Notes: generated by a model from the letters alone, not told the origin. A stretch of DNA of 64,000 bases from Heterostelium multicystogenum (GCA_003667245.1 RCNN01000001.1:124001-188000), one strand, 5' to 3'; positions 22,064 through 33,900 are shown, counted from the first letter of the stretch. A program made the numbers and translations.

Positions 22064-22428
22064 ATATAGTAAGACTACTAGACCCGTTAACAACTCTTGA
22101 TCCAGATCTTTAGAAGATCTAGATAACATCTTCCTATTCAAATAATCATAAGGGTTAAACCCATTAATCATTATCTTTCCAACTACCTTCTAATAATAAT
22201 AATATCTGATTCTTCTAAGGAATCATTTCTACAAGTATAAATACCAACTCCTCTTCTTATTACAAATCGCCTTTCAGTACCATTAGTACTAATCTTCTTA
22301 TAATAAAAGTTTATCTTTTAATCTTATCTTTTCTTATTAGTTATTTCTATCAACCTTTGCCAACTGCAGGGTTGTGTTATTAACATTATCTTTATTATTC
22401 TTATCTGACCTCTATAGGTACTTACCAT
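22064..22428 (+). repeat. 5' LTR of DGLT-A-like element
   Basis: Begins ATATAGTAAGACTAC and ends GGTACTTACCAT; a TATAAATA box lies near 22237. Same as 26653-27017. Confidence 0.85.
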
Positions 22429-22514
22429 ATTTGGCGACAACTGCAGGGTTGTGTTATTAACATTATCTTTATTATTCTTATCTGACCTCTATAGGTACTT
22501 ACCATATTTGGCGT
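22361..22514 (+). repeat. 77-bp tandem duplication across the LTR/leader junction
   Basis: CAACTGCAGGGTTGTG recurs with a 77-bp period at 22361 and 22438, and a third CAACTG follows at 22515. The unit contains the last 68 bp of the LTR plus TTTGGCGA. TTTGGCG at the junction is the probable primer-binding region. The 3' LTR side lacks the duplication. Confidence 0.85.
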
Positions 22515-22529
22515 CAACTGAAAAGAACC

Positions 22530-23225
22530 ATGGCTGATGGTACGAAGGGTCATTACTATTTTTCGGGATTACCACACGAAGATGTGGAGAACTTTCTGTT
22601 CTGGGTAGACACGGTAGGCCCAGAGAACAAAAACCCGAAAGACATCATCTATTATCTAAGGGATAGTGCCATGCTATTTATTAAAAATTTACAGTCCACT
22701 CAAAGGGATTCATACGCAAAGATAGTTAATCAATTGAGAGCAGCATTCGGAAAGCCAAAAATATCTCCCATAGCAGAACTCATGAATATCAAAATGAGTC
22801 ATTATGCCACCGTATCAGACTTCTGTGTTGCATTCAGATCAAAAGCTCTGGAGTTCCCACAAGGCGAAGGAGGTCCACAAACTCTTGTTATCTATTTCCT
22901 GGGTGCACTTCCTCCAGAAGTTGCAAACAATCTTTGTATCAATGGTTTACCAGAAAGCTACGAGGTCGCCATTCAAAAATTATTAGCGATGGAATTCGCT
23001 TATAATCATTATTACGTCGTGCCACCTTCTACTGTTTCTCACACATCTCCAGCAGTACCACATGTAACTACTCCTATAAAACCACCCAATTTTTTATCAC
23101 CGTCCAAACCACCTATTCCTTTCACATATCCTCAAACTCCCATTTCTTATATTCAACACCATAATAATAATAGACCTAATAACAATGAAGTTTATCAGTT
23201 CAATAACAACAAAAAACAACTCTAA
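22530..23225 (+). CDS. Gag-like protein of DGLT-A-like element
   Basis: Begins MADGTKGHYYFSG with LPHEDVENFLFWVD, the LRDSAMLFIKNLQ-type helical retrotransposon gag core, then a Pro/Asn-rich tail. The frame closes at 23225 while the overlapping frame (from 23185) continues into the zinc knuckle, so gag and pol are joined by a shift of one frame, programmed or erroneous. Confidence 0.85.
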   Translation: MADGTKGHYYFSGLPHEDVENFLFWVDTVGPENKNPKDIIYYLRDSAMLFIKNLQSTQRDSYAKIVNQLRAAFGKPKISPIAELMNIKMSHYATVSDFCVAFRSKALEFPQGEGGPQTLVIYFLGALPPEVANNLCINGLPESYEVAIQKLLAMEFAYNHYYVVPPSTVSHTSPAVPHVTTPIKPPNFLSPSKPPIPFTYPQTPISYIQHHNNNRPNNNEVYQFNNNKKQL

Positions 23226-26200
23226 ATCTACCTTACATTGTAAATTTTGTAATCGGAAAGGTCACAAAATCTCAGATTGTTTTAAGAAAATCAACGCAGA
23301 AAAACAAAAATCACAGTTTCAAAATAACCAACCTAAATCTGTGAATCAGATCAATGAACCAATGAATCTTGATCAATGTTTAACCATTTTAGAAGGCATT
23401 CCCATCAACTCTTCTACATCGATTATGGCCACAACCACTGACTATACCAAACTAATGACAAATGGGCAATTACCTTCACTACAAGCTATTATGTTCATTC
23501 AAGGAAGACCTGTTAAAACTGTCATTGATACAGGTGCAATATCCACAATAATCAGAGAAGATTTAGCACAAGAATTAAAGTTAGAGATTATTAAAAAACC
23601 AAACAATTTAACAGCCGCAAATGGTTCCAACATCAATGTAATTGGTCAATCTTTTGTAACTTTCAATTGTGGAACACATCAAATGAAATCTTCAGTGAAA
23701 ATTATTAAATCGTCGGATCTACTTTTTAAATGTATATTGGGTATGGATCTACTTATGGCATTAAAATTAGAAGTCCTTCTTCATTCCAATTTATTGAAAT
23801 GTCTAATCAATGGATGGTCAACGCAACTATATAATGGATTGGACATCAGAAAATCCATGTTCAACAGCAAGGATATTATCCAGAGTATTGTTCCCTCCTT
23901 GGAAACTTATAATACTTCACTTGTTAACAATATTCAAATGGAAGCAGAAGATTCCATTGCCAACATAATGGACGAATTCAAAGATATTTTCAATGACCAA
24001 TTCTTTTTTGAAAATCAAGTCAAAACAGTGGAACACGAAATCAATTTGGTACCTAATTCGTCGCCAACATCAAGTACACTTCCTAGATACTCAGTTCTAG
24101 AAAAAGAAACATTGGAAAAGGAATTGGATAAATTATTAAAAGCAAACATCATTGAAGAATCAAGTTCACCATACTCTGCCATTGTATTATTAGTACCTAA
24201 AAAAGATGGAACTTATAGATTTTGTATTTCTTACAAGAAATTAAACAGTATCACAATTAAAGATCGATATCCTCTTCCACGATTAGATGACATATGGGCA
24301 TACATGGTAGGATGTACTGTATTTTCTAAAATAGATCTAATCTCTGGATATTATCAAATACCTATGAAAGAGGAAGACAAACCGAAAACTGCTTTTATTA
24401 CTCATAAAGGCTTATTTCAATTTAAAGCAATGGCCATGGGATTAACAAATAGTCCAGCAACTTTTCAAAGATTTATGAATCATATTCTTCGAAAACATAT
24501 CAATATCTTCGTCATTGTGTATCTTGACGATGTAATCATCTTTTCAAAATCAATGAAAGACCATCTCATTCATCTTCGAACCATCCTTAATATATTCACT
24601 CGTCATAATCTAAAATTGAAAAAGGATAAATGCGAGATTGGAGTCGGAAAATTAGTTTTTGTAGGATATCAAATCTCCGCTCAAGGTCTAACTGTGGATC
24701 CTCATAAATGCAAAACCATCAAAAATTTGGCTCCACCCACTGACATTAGAAGTCTTCAAAGATTCTTAGGAATGATTAACTATTGTCGAAACTTTATTCC
24801 TAATATGGCTAAGATTGCTCATCCTCTATACTTACTTACTCGTAAGGATAATGAATTCAACTGGAAAATGGAACATGAAACTATTCGACAACAACTCATA
24901 GAATGTATCACTTCTGATATGCAGTTAGCTTTTCCAAACGTTCATCAACCATTTGTATTAGAAACAGATGCTTCTAACATCGGAGTTGGTGCTGTTCTCA
25001 AACAATCTGATAAACCTATCTCATTTTTTTCAAAATCTTTAAACAATGCTCAAATGAATTACAGTGCCACTGAACGTGAATGTCTAGCTATTGTTCTTGC
25101 TATTGAGAACTATAGACCTTATCTTCATGGTAACTTCTTTACAGTTATCACTGATCATCAACCACTCAAATACCTATTTTCTGCAAAACTTAATTCTCGT
25201 CTCATTCGTTGGTCATTAAAATTACAAGAAATGAATTTTGAAATCATTTATAGACCCGGTTCTGAAAACACAATTGCAGATTTATTATCTAGAGACCCTG
25301 TCTCGACTGTCTTGAACATCTTATCTTCAACAGAAATCACATTGGAATTATGGAAGTCAGAACTATTGAAATGTCCACTATTCAAAGATATGATTGCATA
25401 TCTTAAAGATAAAACTCTTCCAAATGATGATAAAGCTGCTCGTCACATTCTTTTAAGCAGTGAATTCTACGTCTACTCTGATGACTTATTATTTAGAGGA
25501 TTCAAACATCAAAATAGTATCATCACCACTCCTCTGCAACAAATCCAATTATGTGTTCCTAAAAAGTCTCACTAATCGAATCATGAGTATGTTACATGAT
25601 GATCTTATCACTGGGGGACATCTAGGAGTTCAAAAGACTCTTGCTAAAATCAAGGAACGCTACTTCTGGATTGGAATGATTCACGATGTCAAAAATCATG
25701 TCTTACACTGTCCAAAATGCTTACAAATCAAAAGACGCTATTCAAGAAACACTGGTCATCTTATTCCAATCGAAACTTCTTTTCCATTCGAAATGATCGG
25801 TATCGATTATCTTGGTCCTCTGTGCAAAACTGACCGAGGTTATCAATATATTCTTGTCATTGTTGATCATTTTACCAAATGGGTCGAAGCTTTTCCAACA
25901 AAGGATAAAACAGCAGAAACTGCAGCATATCACCTCTTCAATGACATCTTCACTCGTTATGGTGCTCCATTCAAGTTACTTTCTGACTGCGGAACTCATT
26001 TTCTTGCTTCTGTTGTTCAACATATCAATCATCTTTCGGTGTAAAGAAGGTTAACACCGCACCTTATCATCCACAAACCGATGCCATCTCTGAACGTTCG
26101 ATTCAAACTGTATTGCAATTACTTAAAGCATACTCTGAAGAACATCAATTCTCGAATTGGGATATCTACCTTCAAGGAGTTCTATTCGCTTATAGAATCA

Positions 26201-26642
26201 CTCCACATGCTGTTACGGGCTATTCTCCTTTTCAACTTATGTATGGACGCTCTCCTCGTCTTCCAATTGATACTACCTTACGTATCCATCCAGTCACTCA
26301 ACGACTTATGTTAAAGATATCTTCCTCATACGCTGACGACTTAGAGAATTCGTTAAAGATGGATTCTTCATCGCCAAGAAGCACTACAAAGAGAGAGCTG
26401 AGTCCAACGCTTTCTACTACAATCGAACAAGGAAACCAGCAGAATATAAAGTGAATGATCAAGTCTATGTATACATGCCACATGTATTCGATCGCTTCAA
26501 GGAAGCCGGTCAAGGCAAAATTCTTCCTACATGGTTCGGTCCTTATACCGTTCTGGAGAAACTTGGTCCAAACACTTATAAGGTTGATCTGCCAAATAAT
26601 TACTTAAAGACCGTCAATGCAGATCGGATGAAATATGCTTAA
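23185..26642 (+). CDS. Pol polyprotein of DGLT-A-like element (broken by frame shifts)
   Basis: In order: zinc knuckle CKFCNRKGHKISDC (23239), aspartic protease DTGAIST (23527), reverse transcriptase with VIVYLDDVIIFSK (about 24510), RNase H with ETDASNIGVGAVL (24961), integrase HHCC finger (HDDLITGGHLG...CPKCLQIK, 25600-25730), catalytic Asp in GIDYLGPL (25801), second Asp in LLSDCGTHF (25979) and Glu in TDAISERS (26079). A C-terminal GPYTVLEKLGPNTYKVDL (26540-26590) is a gypsy GPY/F module. Frames shift near 25555, 26040 and 26375-26440. No chromodomain follows. Confidence 0.88.
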
Positions 26643-26652
26643 AAAGGGGATA

Positions 26653-27017
26653 ATATAGTAAGACTACTAGACCCGTTAACAACTCTTGATCCAGATCTTT
26701 AGAAGATCTAGATAACATCTTCCTATTCAAATAATCATAAGGGTTAAACCCATTAATCATTATCTTTCCAACTACCTTCTAATAATAATAATATCTGATT
26801 CTTCTAAGGAATCATTTCTACAAGTATAAATACCAACTCCTCTTCTTATTACAAATCGCCTTTCAGTACCATTAGTACTAATCTTCTTATAATAAAAGTT
26901 TATCTTTTAATCTTATCTTTTCTTATTAGTTATTTCTATCAACCTTTGCCAACTGCAGGGTTGTGTTATTAACATTATCTTTATTATTCTTATCTGACCT
27001 CTATAGGTACTTACCAT
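26653..27017 (+). repeat. 3' LTR of DGLT-A-like element
   Basis: No difference from the 5' LTR is found by eye. A purine run (AAAAAGGGGATA) just upstream is the likely polypurine tract. Confidence 0.85.
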
Positions 27018-27498
27018 AATTAGAAGATAACTTGAGTGTTTGTGAGTTTAAATTTGAGATAGTGAATGTATGATAAGATAGAATGAAATTGTGGAGCGTG
27101 ATTGTAAAATCTCTCTGTTTATTAACATTGCTGAACATGAGAGGAAGTCTCCAAAATTAGCTATCTATCAAAATCGAGTGTTTTGGGTCACTCAACATCA
27201 CCAACAGAGACACCCTATACAGCAATCTCATAGTACTACATTAAGTATGCGTTGTTTACTGAAAAGTAATCGCAAAAACACTTTTGGAGGCCAAAGTCAG
27301 CTCCACAAATATAGAATTGCAGATAACCAAACTATCCTTCCTGGATTATCGAAGCTGAACTCAATTCAAAATATATATTATAAATTTTCAATATTATCAC
27401 CAACTGAACGATCAACAACCACTTATCCTTGATTTATTTATGTATTTATAAATAATGAAACTATGACAAATATATATATATTAAAATATGAATTTGAT
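27018..27498 (+). CDS. Hypothetical ORF (27091-27432) in otherwise gene-poor DNA
   Basis: A 113-codon frame (MERDCKISLFINIAEHERK...) of less AT-rich composition follows the 3' LTR and ends before the family gene on the minus strand. No motif or family is recognised. It could be a fragment of a transposed sequence. Confidence 0.25.
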
Positions 27499-29357
27499 TT
27501 ATTGGTAAATAGCAGTAGAATCGGGATAAAATCTTCTGCTGAAGGCTAAATTGTACTCTCCAGATGATGAAGAGCCAGCACCATTTTCTGCTTCCCATCT
27601 TAATTTGAATTCTTCTTGATATGTGTATACATAGTTGGAATTTACAGATTGGATAAAAGAATTTGCGGGATCACCTAAAGCAAATGGCAGTCCATATTAC
27701 TTTAATTAGGGATATTGCGATGAGGACTCCTCCCAGAATTAGAGATACTGGTCCAGCCCATGCAGATGTAGCCAAAACAACTGATAAACCTTCTCCAATG
27801 GTGGCAGCAAGTTCGGCTAGGGATAAAACAAATATACCCAGTTTCCATCTTTTGCACTTGTAAATGTGTCAGCAAGTGAAAATCCAATATTGACTAGACA
27901 TAAGAATGGAATAAGTTTGTTTGTAACCTTCATGAAAAGACCGGTAACCATTTTGGGTATGGAGGTGTTTAAGGCAGTTATTATAGTCTTGACAGCTGCT
28001 TTATCTGAATACTTTCTTAGGATTTGTCTAACTTCTCTTGCCATGTAAAAGAATATGGTCTTTCCTGTAATAGCTGCACAAATGTTGGAAACTGATAGCG
28101 CAGCGCCAGTATACATAAGTGCTTTGTCAAAATCACTCAAATTTTCATAATTAAGTATTCCGTAAGCAAATGCAGCCAGTTGACAACTAAACAAAAGTCC
28201 ATTGGCAAATCTGTAGAGTGCGACATTATCTTTGATTTTAGAGAATACCGTATCTAAGGTACCCTCATTACTCGCATTGTTGATGACCATAAAGTTTTCA
28301 ATGGTAAATACATGGTTTCTCCTAATAAAATTTCCACCAGTAGCAGCCTGCACAGTCTCTTTCATCATGAAGGAAAAGTAGATAGATGACAGCTGTTGTG
28401 TTGTACCAATTAATCCACCAAGATTGGCTTTAAGATCTTGAACGGTAGCGAAGAACTCATCTGATGGATCCTGATCGATCTTGTTAAGATGTCTGTCAAT
28501 GTTAGCTTCAAAGATCTTTCTGTTGAGAGGGGTGTCTTGGATATTGTGAGTCATATAAAATACAAAGAGAGAGTGGTATAAGAGAGAGAGAACATCATTG
28601 GATAAATCTAATGTTGGATCTAATAAATCCAATTTAGCTTTCAACTCATTGTATCTCTTTTGGTCATATTCATCATTTTTCTCTTCATTATCGACTTGGA
28701 AAAGTCCTGCGTCTTTCAACCATGTAGTAGCATTGGTTGGATCGGTCAGATATTCTATATAAAAGATAGAAAAATTAGTATAAACATCAAATATTGACAA
28801 AAACTTTGATAGCTTACCTCTGATTTTTGGGATCATTGTCTTGGAGTGGTATATGTATGGTAACATAGCTGGTGCACTAGCTAACACAGCCAAAAAGTAG
28901 AGCTTCATGGTTTGATCACAAAATAGTGATGTTGATGATAGATTCTTGATTTCAGTCTCTATATTTTTCGATCTTTAATAGATAGCGATAAGTGTCGGAA
29001 TCCTTGTTATCATGAAGACCCTTAAGCACTACAAGCTGAGCAAACTTGTCGTACATTTCGGTGACTTTAGAATCTTTAGGTAACTCTGCGACATTGAGTG
29101 CAAGTACTGGGTCTAGTTTTGTTCAAAACTTTCAAACCCAAATCGGTTTGGTGATATGTGATGAGATCACTTAGATAGTTATCAGCCAAAGTCTTGGCAG
29201 TATCCTCATTATTGCTGTAAGTGGTCAGAGCAAGAAATGCTTGGGCAGTAAGAGTGGATGCGTCTGGAACCGTACCAAGAGTGGATTCGATCTTGGTGTT
29301 TCTCCAAGTAATAAAGTCTTGGATAAAGTCTCCAGCTGGTTTATCAGAGTCAGTCAT
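27499..29357 (-). CDS. Unrecognised dictyostelid family protein, paralogue A
   Basis: The start is chosen at MTDSDKPAGDFIQDFITWRN (29357), not the upstream Met at 29417, because it aligns with paralogue B. The intron is 28755-28817. One-base shifts lie near 29110, 28970 and 27830. Aligned blocks include DFIxWRxxKI, EYDQKRYNELKAKLDLLDP, NGLLFSCQLAAFAYGIL and DKALMYTGAALSVSNI. The C-terminal part has Gly/Ala-rich hydrophobic stretches (LAELAATIGEGLSVVLATSA, GGVLIAISLIKVIW) that could insert into membranes, then a polar tail ending FYPDSTAIYQ. About 590 residues. It runs divergently to 30002-31823. I do not know the family and give no function. Confidence 0.7.
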
Positions 29358-29544
29358 ATTATTGTTTTTTTTTTTAATTAACAGAGTTATTATATTTTTA
29401 TATAAATAGAATAGCAAACTAATGACAAAAAGGGCAACACATGTATTGATTTAAATACTTAGCCAAAACAGCAACTACTCTTGATTTTTTCAGTTAATTA
29501 ATTTACCTTTCTTTTTAAAATGTGGTGTGATGGTACACCATCAA

Positions 29545-29617
29545 AGAAGATTATTGGGCTAATTGGATAAATTATCACCTTACAAGTGTGACTTGAGATT
29601 GAATCTCAAGTACTTCT
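29545..29617 (+). pseudogene. Probable tRNA pseudogene (Val TAC-like)
   Basis: GGGCTAATTGGATAAATTA resembles a D arm, CAC-CTTACAA-GTG an anticodon arm (TAC) and TTGAG-ATTGAAT-CTCAA a T arm. The acceptor pairs over only five bases, the B box is degenerate and no GC motif follows. It sits between the two divergent paralogues. Confidence 0.4.
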
Positions 29618-30001
29618 GATTGGTATAAGTATTTATACCAGAACGTCTTTTCAATCAATTACAACGAATTCAATCAAAAAGGGCAACGTTTAAGTAAATG
29701 TTGTGTATAATTAAATTCAAGCTCTGAGAGATCACAGTTTTAAAAAATCTTATTTCAAAAAAATGGTTCATTTAACGATGAAGATTTTTGTAAATTCTGA
29801 TTGTCGGTGTTTGTCACAAGTTTGAAGGGGTTAAATGAATCTTTGCAAAAGATTTTTTACCAATGAAAGGATTTGATTTTTGTATAAAAGCCAAAACTAG
29901 TTTAGTTGACAAACAAATTTCTTTATTCATTAAATTATCCATAACATTTATCCAATTTAATTATATATCTATTATAAAGATTATATTATTACTAAATTAA
30001 A

Positions 30002-31823
30002 ATGACAAGCACTAGTGATCCACAATCCAAACTTAATGGAAAGTTTTTGGATGATTTTCTTGAGTGGAGAGACAACAAAATTAAAACTCAGTTTCCAAAT
30101 ATCCCAACAATTGCCCCAGAGAGTTTGACTCCACAAAACTTTATGGCCATCTCAACCTTTGATCCAAACACAAAAGTTGACATTGTTAAGGATAAAGCTG
30201 AGACTTATATGTTTGATATTATGAGCTTCCAACTTGGAATAACTACTACTATTTCAGCAGATCTTCAAGAACTCCTAGCCGATCCCAAGATAGATGCTTT
30301 CTGGAAAAACTTTGCTAAACATTGGTTTGTCCAGACTATCTATCATAATGAGTCCACATTTGCCTATAAATCCAGTATCCGAGGTGGACGTCTTGATAAA
30401 GAACTCAACAATATTACCTACAGTGCAACTTTAGCCAAACAAACAATGATGATTTACTACATTGCTTTGAAAGATTTGGTTCCCCAAATACTCCCTTTCA
30501 TCTATCATAGACAAACCTTCAATCTTGCACTCAGAGACTATATTTTGGATCCATTGCAATGCCAAGACCTTGTACTGTCAACCATTAATTACCATCTTGC
30601 AAACGTGAATGATGATGGTGAATATGATCAATACCGATTCAATGAACTCAAATCCAAATTAGATTTGTTAAATCCAAGCTACAGACTCTCCAATGACATT
30701 GTTGGTTCCTATGTCTTTACCACTCTTGCATTCTATCTTTCAATGAACATCAAGAACACTACATTAACCAGAAACCATCTATAGTCAAACCATTCTCAAA
30801 GTTTTAAAGAGAATCATCAAAAATCCAGACAATAGTAACTTCAATATAGCCAACAACATGGTGACAGCAGCAGGTCCAGGAGGTGTTGTTAAGGCCACTG
30901 AAATCATTTCCCAACTATTTATCAAAGTTACTTTGACACCAGCTCATTCCTTCAACGATATCAACACTGCAAACTATATGGCTAGAACCTCTGTAACTCC
31001 AATTAAAGCTTCAACAATGGGAGATACTTTTAAAGATGCATCATTGACCATGGATGATGAATTTTTCAAATTTATGAACAGTTTGTTAATTACATGTCAA
31101 ATGGGAACAATTGCTTATGGAATCTTCAATGAACAGCTCAACAAATTTGATCTCTCTGTTCTCTACGCTGGTCCTGCTCTCTATGTCTCTGAGTATCAGA
31201 AAGCTTTTGATCAAAACAGAATCTATCAGAGAATGGGTGAATTCCTTAGAGATTTTACCAGAATGGTAAACTATCCAGTCAAAGCTGCCAATTCACTCTT
31301 GAATCTTCTTCCATTTTTAATTGACAAGTCTGTACATGGATTAGTTACAAAATTAATTCCATCTGTATTGATACTCTCCAAAGATGCCCTATCCCTAATG
31401 AGTTTCAACAGCGTGAAGACTCGTAAAGCAGGTTCAATGGCCATCCAATTCTCAAAGATAGACCCTCATTTAGTTAAAGGTTTCATTTCTGTATTCAGAA
31501 AATCCTCATTTAGTGGTCCCTATGCATTGTATTTAGGGGTGCCATGTTTTGGACTTTCTCTCCGTAAATATCTAATAGCTGGATTGGATGGATTTATAGC
31601 ACTTGATAAGTTCATTCGTCAATACACCCCAGACGCTCCAGATCAATTGAGAGTATTCATAGAAGGTCTCTCGGAAAACTTCCGTATTGACTATAAATCC
31701 CCCAATGGCTATGATTGTAGAGGTGATTGGGAATCAACCTATCAAGCAGCAGGTATTGAACTTAAATCTGCACTCGATATTTTTGTTGATATTCCAAAGA
31801 CTACTCCAACTCCTTCTGCTTAA
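30002..31823 (+). CDS. Unrecognised dictyostelid family protein, paralogue B
   Basis: The start MTSTSDPQSKLNGKFLDDFL is followed by EWRDNKIK. The frame breaks once near 30780 and continues to 31823, giving about 605 residues. It shares with paralogue A an all-helical N-terminus, EYDQYRFNELKSKLDLLNP and the NSLLITCQMGTIAYGIF / FDLSVLYAGPALYVSEYQKA block. Its C-terminal half differs, with GPYALYLGVPCFGLSLRKYL and a polar end (TTPTPSA). It lacks the intron of paralogue A. No known domain is recognised; the repeated hydrophobic helices suggest membrane contact. Confidence 0.75.
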
Positions 31824-32403
31824 ATATTTTTAAATAAAACTCATTATTATTTTAAATCTTACAACCTATTTCTGATGGTTTTATTCATGATTTTTCAAAA
31901 TTACTCTTTTTTCTATCTTTAATTTGATAGTTGAAAGGGTAAATGATAGTTCAACCACTTGACAAGTCTCTCAACTTCACTTATATTCTCAAGTTGTCAT
32001 CCAAATACTATTAAAGTTGGGTAGTCAGTAATTATCATAAGATCTGTTTGTCATCATCGTAGAAATAAACTACCGAATCAATTACCATCAAAATCAAAAT
32101 ATATTCCTAACAATCAAAAGTCTCCCCTGTGTAGTATATATACTTGAGTATCTACCTTTATTTGATATCGTTCAATAAATGTTACAAAAAAAAACAAAAA
32201 ACAATATTTATGTCATAATCTCCATCGATTATCACAAAATATATACTTAGATAGTTATCCATATGATATCAATGTCAACTCAACAACTAGCTGGTAGTAG
32301 TATTACATCACTCAATACAGTTGATTCAAAGGAGGTTATGCACAGGTCATCTAACTGTAGAAATCCTCGACTTTAAAAGATCAACCATAGTAACAAAGTG
32401 GAC
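31824..32403. other. Intergenic region
   Basis: AT-rich; a few less biased stretches near 31930-32100 without an open frame. Nothing supported. Confidence 0.45.
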
Positions 32404-32597
32404 TATTTAGTCTGGTCAAACACCAGGTTTGTAACTAAGATTGCGCTTGTCCAGCCTACGAAGACTCTGGAACTTCTTATAGGTGCTAACGATAACTGAC
32501 TTCATGGTGGTCCAGTCGTTCAGTGATGTCACTGTCCTAGAAGAGAGAATTTGATTAACTTTATCTTTGACTACCGGTTCCATCGCAGTATACCTAT
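32404..32597 (-). mobile_element. TRE-like LINE fragment, distal half (split by Skipper-like element)
   Basis: The open minus frame (TSLNDWTTMKSVIVSTYKKF, then QSLRRLDK) has the look of the segment after the endonuclease in L1-type ORF2. It continues the frame of 37475-37690 when the nested element is ignored. It ends at a stop at 32416, and no reverse transcriptase follows, so the element is truncated. Confidence 0.6.
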
Positions 32598-32767
32598 TGT
32601 AAAACACGAAGTTCAAAAATCATAAAAATAAGAAATTTATAGTATAAAAACCGAAAATAATCAAATAAACAAATCATTCCAATTAATAACCCTAATTCCT
32701 CTATAGTTATAATTAATTATTGTTAATAGATCCTATATATATACGTTTTATGTGTTACTCTTTTAAA
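32598..32767 (+). repeat. 5' LTR of Skipper-like element
   Basis: Identical by eye to 37305-37474. Unusually short at 170 bp. Confidence 0.9.
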
Positions 32768-32817
32768 CTTTTTTTTATTTTTTATCGTACTTATATAAAT
32801 AATTAATAAGATTAAGA

Positions 32818-33870
32818 ATGGCTACTAAACAGTTATTTAAGAATACAAAGAGGGATGAGCATGATCCAGGAGGGAAATTGGAGTCACTACAGTTGATAGT
32901 CGAGAACCAGACAATGGTGTTGTCTAAGGTGCAAGAGGAGTTTAAGGTACACCTAGAAAGAAGGGAAAAAGAGTTTAAAGAACAAATAGAACAAAGAGAC
33001 AAGGAATATAAGGAACAAGCAACTCAAAGAGAAAAAGCATTTAAGGATCAACAAAATTTTAATGAGGCGTTGTTGGAAAACTTGTTGAAGTTAAATGGAA
33101 AGATAAAAGAAGTCGAGGTAGAAGAAGTAGTGAAAGGAGAAGGAAATTGGAGAATTGAACTTAGAGCTGAAGCTCGAGAGTTAAATAAGTTAAAAGAGTT
33201 CGCAACTTTCAAACATGAGTTGTTGAAAAGTATTAGAGACATGGATATTAGAGATGACGACCGGAAGAAGTTTTTACTGAGAGCTAGTTTAAGTGAAAAA
33301 AGAGCAGTAATTTATGAAGCAGTTGACGAAGAGGCAACTTTTGAAGAAGTTTTAAATAAGTTGGAGGAGAGTGAATTAACAACACATCAAAGAGACCAAG
33401 TAGGAGCTTGTATTGAAAGTCTTGACAAACATGAGTTAAGATTTGGGGTACAACAAAGTGAAAAGAGTTCAAATTCATTAGAGAGCTACATAGCTTTTTG
33501 GATGGATAACCATGCAATATCGAGGTTAAGTGATGAAACCAAGAAATATATGTTCTTCAAGAACTTGGTATATGATGATTATAAACAGAAAGTCGAGAAG
33601 TATATATTCAGATCAGATTATCGTAGTAAAGGATTCATGGATATGATCGACCATGCCAGAAGCTACATCATGGATAGGAGTTCTTTTAGAGGTCACATTC
33701 AGAAAAAGAATTATGGTACCCGTGATCATAAAGAGTCAGTTACTAGATCTGCCGTTAGACCTAGTGCCGTAAGAGAAGAAGGTAAAGAAGGATCGAGATC
33801 GGAGTTTAGATGCTACAATTGTGAGGGTATAGGACACAGTGCTAAGGTGTGCCCAAGTAAGTCGAAATGA
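32818..33870 (+). CDS. Gag protein of Skipper-like element
   Basis: 350 residues. The N-terminus contains a charged coiled-coil (residues about 30-85, repeated RREKEFKEQIEQRDKEYKEQ). A helical capsid-like middle follows, and a C-terminal zinc knuckle CYNCEGIGHSAKVC (about 338-346) just before the stop. The pol frame starts 30 bp after the gag stop, in the same frame, so pol is expressed by stop suppression or reinitiation. Confidence 0.9.
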   Translation: MATKQLFKNTKRDEHDPGGKLESLQLIVENQTMVLSKVQEEFKVHLERREKEFKEQIEQRDKEYKEQATQREKAFKDQQNFNEALLENLLKLNGKIKEVEVEEVVKGEGNWRIELRAEARELNKLKEFATFKHELLKSIRDMDIRDDDRKKFLLRASLSEKRAVIYEAVDEEATFEEVLNKLEESELTTHQRDQVGACIESLDKHELRFGVQQSEKSSNSLESYIAFWMDNHAISRLSDETKKYMFFKNLVYDDYKQKVEKYIFRSDYRSKGFMDMIDHARSYIMDRSSFRGHIQKKNYGTRDHKESVTRSAVRPSAVREEGKEGSRSEFRCYNCEGIGHSAKVCPSKSK

Positions 33871-33900
33871 ACCGAGGTTAAGAAGAGTGGAAGGGAAGAG

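Larger units (their letters stand above)
22064..27017 (+). mobile_element. Ty3/gypsy LTR retrotransposon, DGLT-A-like, near full length
   Basis: Two 365-bp LTRs that look identical flank gag- and pol-type frames in the order protease, reverse transcriptase, RNase H, integrase. AATT flanks both ends (22060-22063 and 27018-27021) as a possible 4-bp target duplication. Insertion about 14 bp upstream of tRNA-Leu matches the upstream tRNA targeting known for DGLT-A in Dictyostelium. Identical LTRs point to recent insertion, while several frame breaks in gag-pol are either sequence errors or early decay. Confidence 0.9.

Noticed and set aside
27499..31823. Pore-forming toxin or immunity pair
   Set aside because: The hydrophobic Gly/Ala helices invite the idea, but no recognised toxin motif or secretion signal is present, so no function is assigned.
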